Positions 62,376 through 64,000 of a DNA stretch of 64,000 nt are shown one piece after another. The DNA is taken from the NCBI RefSeq assembly GCF_900182665.1, contig NZ_FXTL01000009.1:44332-108331 (forward strand). Direction: 5' to 3'. Both the position numbers and the translations under genes were made by a program. The DNA is from Propioniciclava tarda (lineage in GTDB: Bacteria; Actinomycetota; Actinomycetes; Propionibacteriales; Propionibacteriaceae). A model generated the notes under the pieces. That model had not been told where the DNA came from, searched no databases, and was given only the letters and a program-made list of their open reading frames with translations. Position 1 is the first letter of the stretch; each line of letters starts with the position of its first letter.

Positions 62376-63110
62376 ATGACGAATCCATCTGGTGCCTTGT
62401 ATCCGGACCAGGTGCTGCTGACGGCCCCCCAGAACATCCGTCCCCTGCTTCGCCACGGGTTCGCGTCGCGGCTGCTCGCCGAGATCGGCGGCGGCCCCCT
62501 GCCGCGCCTGGACACTCTGCTGGCCTCGGCGTCCAGTCTGCACCTGTGTTCTGGGGATTTGCTGTGCGAGCCCGGCAAATCGTTCCCCTACCTGGTCCTG
62601 GTCGAGCGTGGCCTGTTGGCGCAGACGGTGGCCCACGAGGGACGCGAGATGACGGTCGCCTTCCTCGAGCGCGGCGAGGTCTCGGGCAACCTCTTCGCCC
62701 TGTACGGCGACGTGCTTCGGGAGCCGTCCTCGGCGGCGATGGGGTACGACAGGGCGCCGGCGCCGTCCTACCGGGTCTCCGCGGTGACAGAGGCGCGGGT
62801 CATCCTGCTGGATGCGCGTCACATCTCGACGCTCGCCGGTCGGCACGCGGAGTGGGCGACGCTGCGCTCGCGCATTCTGCTGGAGCAGACGCTCAGGCAG
62901 GCGCAGCGCGAAGAGGAGCGGTTGACGCGATCCTCCGAAGAACGCTACGAGGCACTTCTCGCACGCTCTCCCGAGGCGGTCTCTCAACTGACCCAGCGCG
63001 AAATCGCCCGCTACCTGGGCATCTCGGAAGTGACGATGTCACGGTTGATGGCGCGGCGTGGCGGTCGGCGCGCCGGCTCGCGGAAGCCGGTCGCAAACGT
63101 CTCGGACTGA
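62376..63110 (+). CDS. Crp/Fnr family transcription regulator
   Basis: The 244-residue regulator (upstream in-frame codons to 62274 exist) has an N-terminal cyclic-nucleotide-binding-like beta roll (LHLCSGDLLCEPGKSFPYLVLVERGLLAQTVAHEGREMTVAFLERGEVSGNLFALYG), a long dimer helix and a C-terminal Crp helix-turn-helix (SQLTQREIARYLGISEVTMSRLMARRG). The Cys residues are too few and too placed for a FNR Fe-S cluster. It is divergent from the sortase gene and could regulate the surface-protein locus, which is inference only. Confidence 0.85.
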   Translation: MTNPSGALYPDQVLLTAPQNIRPLLRHGFASRLLAEIGGGPLPRLDTLLASASSLHLCSGDLLCEPGKSFPYLVLVERGLLAQTVAHEGREMTVAFLERGEVSGNLFALYGDVLREPSSAAMGYDRAPAPSYRVSAVTEARVILLDARHISTLAGRHAEWATLRSRILLEQTLRQAQREEERLTRSSEERYEALLARSPEAVSQLTQREIARYLGISEVTMSRLMARRGGRRAGSRKPVANVSD

Positions 63111-63156
63111 CGCCCGTTCGCGGCACGCCCGAAAGCGGGGGACATGAAGGCAGGAA

Positions 63157-63690
63157 TTGACACTGGCGCGCGCCAATAGTTGGCGGATCGGTAAGCCGAC
63201 GCTCTTGTCGTCGCTGGCCAAGGTGCGCCTCGGCTCTGTTGTGAGCATCGTTGCCCCGGCCGGCTACGGCAAGACGACCGCGCTGCAGGCCTGGCAGGAG
63301 AATGCCGACCTGCGGGCCATCGGCGTCCGGCTCGGCCCCGAGCACAACGACGAAGCTGCGCTCGCCCTGCATCTGATCGACGCGCTCGGCGGGCTCGTCC
63401 CCACGGTACGAGACTTGATGGGGGGCGGGCGTCCGGGTGACGCCGACTGGGGCCGGGCGCTCCTGCGCTCGTTGTCGCAGACCTACCTCGTCCTGATGCT
63501 GGACGACGTGCACCAGCTGACGGATCCGGGGGCGCTGAGGCTGGTCAAGCAGCTGGTGGTGCACACGCCGAGGAGGATGGTCCTCGCGGTCAGCGGCCGA
63601 AACCATCCCTATGTCAGCCTGGCCCGAGCCCGCGTCGAAGGACGCCTGCTCGCCCTGACGGGCGAGGATCTGGTGCTGAGCTGGCGCCGC
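63157..63690 (+). pseudogene. 5' part of a LuxR/MalT-like NTPase regulator, disrupted
   Basis: TTG 63157 after AAGGCAGGA opens a frame with the STAND-NTPase N-terminus of MalT/LuxR-type regulators: LLSSLAKVRLGSVVSIVAPAGYGKTTALQAW (Walker A), 'TYLVLMLDDVHQLTDPGALRLVKQLVVHTPRRMVLAVSGR' (Walker B) and 'LARARVEGRLLALTGEDLVLS'. The frame then changes character at about 63690; helix repeats and a LuxR HTH are missing. About 178 codons of the original protein remain. Confidence 0.72.
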
Positions 63691-63870
63691 TGCGCCGCCG
63701 CCAGCGAGGGCCAACTCCCCGACGACCACGCAGCCTCAGCCCTGTGGTGGCGGATCTGCCGACACCTCACCCCCACCGTCGCCAACCAACTCGCCGACCG
63801 CCACAACAGCCTCACCACCAACTGGCTCGCCACCCTCGAACAGGCCACTGGGCCCGAACGGGCAGTGACC
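63690..63870 (+). pseudogene. Probable MobF-relaxase fragment fused in frame
   Basis: In the same frame as the NTPase stump, the sequence LPDDHAASALWWRICRHLTP and then TVANQLADRHNSLTTNWLAT resembles a segment of TraA/MobF relaxases of actinobacterial plasmids (from memory of LPDDHPAAALWWRI-like stretches). It ends near ERA at ~63870. Nothing else of a relaxase is present. Confidence 0.45.
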
Positions 63871-64000
63871 TGTTTCAGCTCAAATGTCGCATTTCGCGGC
63901 TTTGATCAGTCCACCCCTGGCGGGTCTGGACGGTGGTTGTGGATCTGATTGTTCCGCCGTTGGCGGTGGTGAGCAAGACGACGCTGGTGGGCGTCGTGCA
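63871..64000. other. Unassigned sequence at window end
   Basis: Lower-GC opening (GACCTGTTTCAGCTCAAATG, then TCGCATTTCGCGG) marks another junction; an open frame reads VVVDLIVPPLAVVSKTTLVG to the window edge, not recognised. It may be the end of another mobile element. Confidence 0.3.

Overview
The window is a high-GC actinobacterial chromosome segment, most likely from the Propionibacteriaceae. This is inferred, not proven, from roughly 70% GC, many GTG/TTG starts, frequent 4-bp GTGA/ATGA overlaps, a GTP-type PEP carboxykinase, a complete fixABCX operon, a citrate-lyase operon, an MptB-type mannosyltransferase and class E-like sortase/LPxTG machinery. Many genes carry a TAnnnT -10 box 6-8 nt before the start codon, which implies leaderless mRNAs, a common actinobacterial arrangement.

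Layout. 0-9 kb: a ribbon-helix-helix/SPFH operon (minus), an EcsC-like protein, aat and fpg (overlapping), mptB, a broken DUF389 gene, pheA and a lipoprotein/secreted-protein pair. 9-18 kb: serS, an amidase, a hypothetical gene, two tandem aminoglycoside-phosphotransferase-fold kinases, DUF4190, a Cof-like HAD phosphatase, a DUF4921 (HIT/GalT-like) protein and an acyltransferase. 18-26 kb: an ABC-2 exporter (one ATPase, two permeases), a secreted protein, two oxidoreductases and two tRNA-Ser genes. 26-34 kb: DUF1284, pckG, then citC-citD-citE-citF-citXG, coupled by overlaps and ended by tRNA-Arg and a strong hairpin. 34-42 kb: GNAT, FprA-type ferredoxin reductase, a DHA2 transporter with a very large coiled-coil loop, and a sulfur cluster (nifS-like, mnmA, a Cys-codon leader peptide, DUF4395). 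42-51 kb: fixABCX, a hemolysin III-like protein under a palindromic operator, a Pro-rich membrane protein, a lipase/esterase and an APC permease. 51-64 kb: an accessory region with a duplicated mnmA fragment, an intact IS3-family element abutting a truncated transposase, an AarF/ABC1 gene stump, a 2381-residue LPQTG surface protein with SdrD-B/DUF11 repeats, a sortase, a Crp/Fnr regulator, and a LuxR/MalT-like NTPase joined to what looks like a relaxase fragment.

Three sequence-level signals stand out. First, a family of eight near-constant-length (82-84 bp) intergenic inverted repeats whose arms read CAACCCG..TTTT..CACTCTCA. Second, an extremely iterated short word, GGCGTCC/GGACGCC, dense in core genes, thinner in the surface-protein gene and apparently absent from the IS3 element. 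Third, a leaderless Cys-Cys-Cys leader peptide whose distal codons form one arm of a hairpin just before the DUF4395 gene. Another repeat family (TTCGACARGCTCAG) and a separate palindrome have inserted in frame into fpg and mptB respectively.
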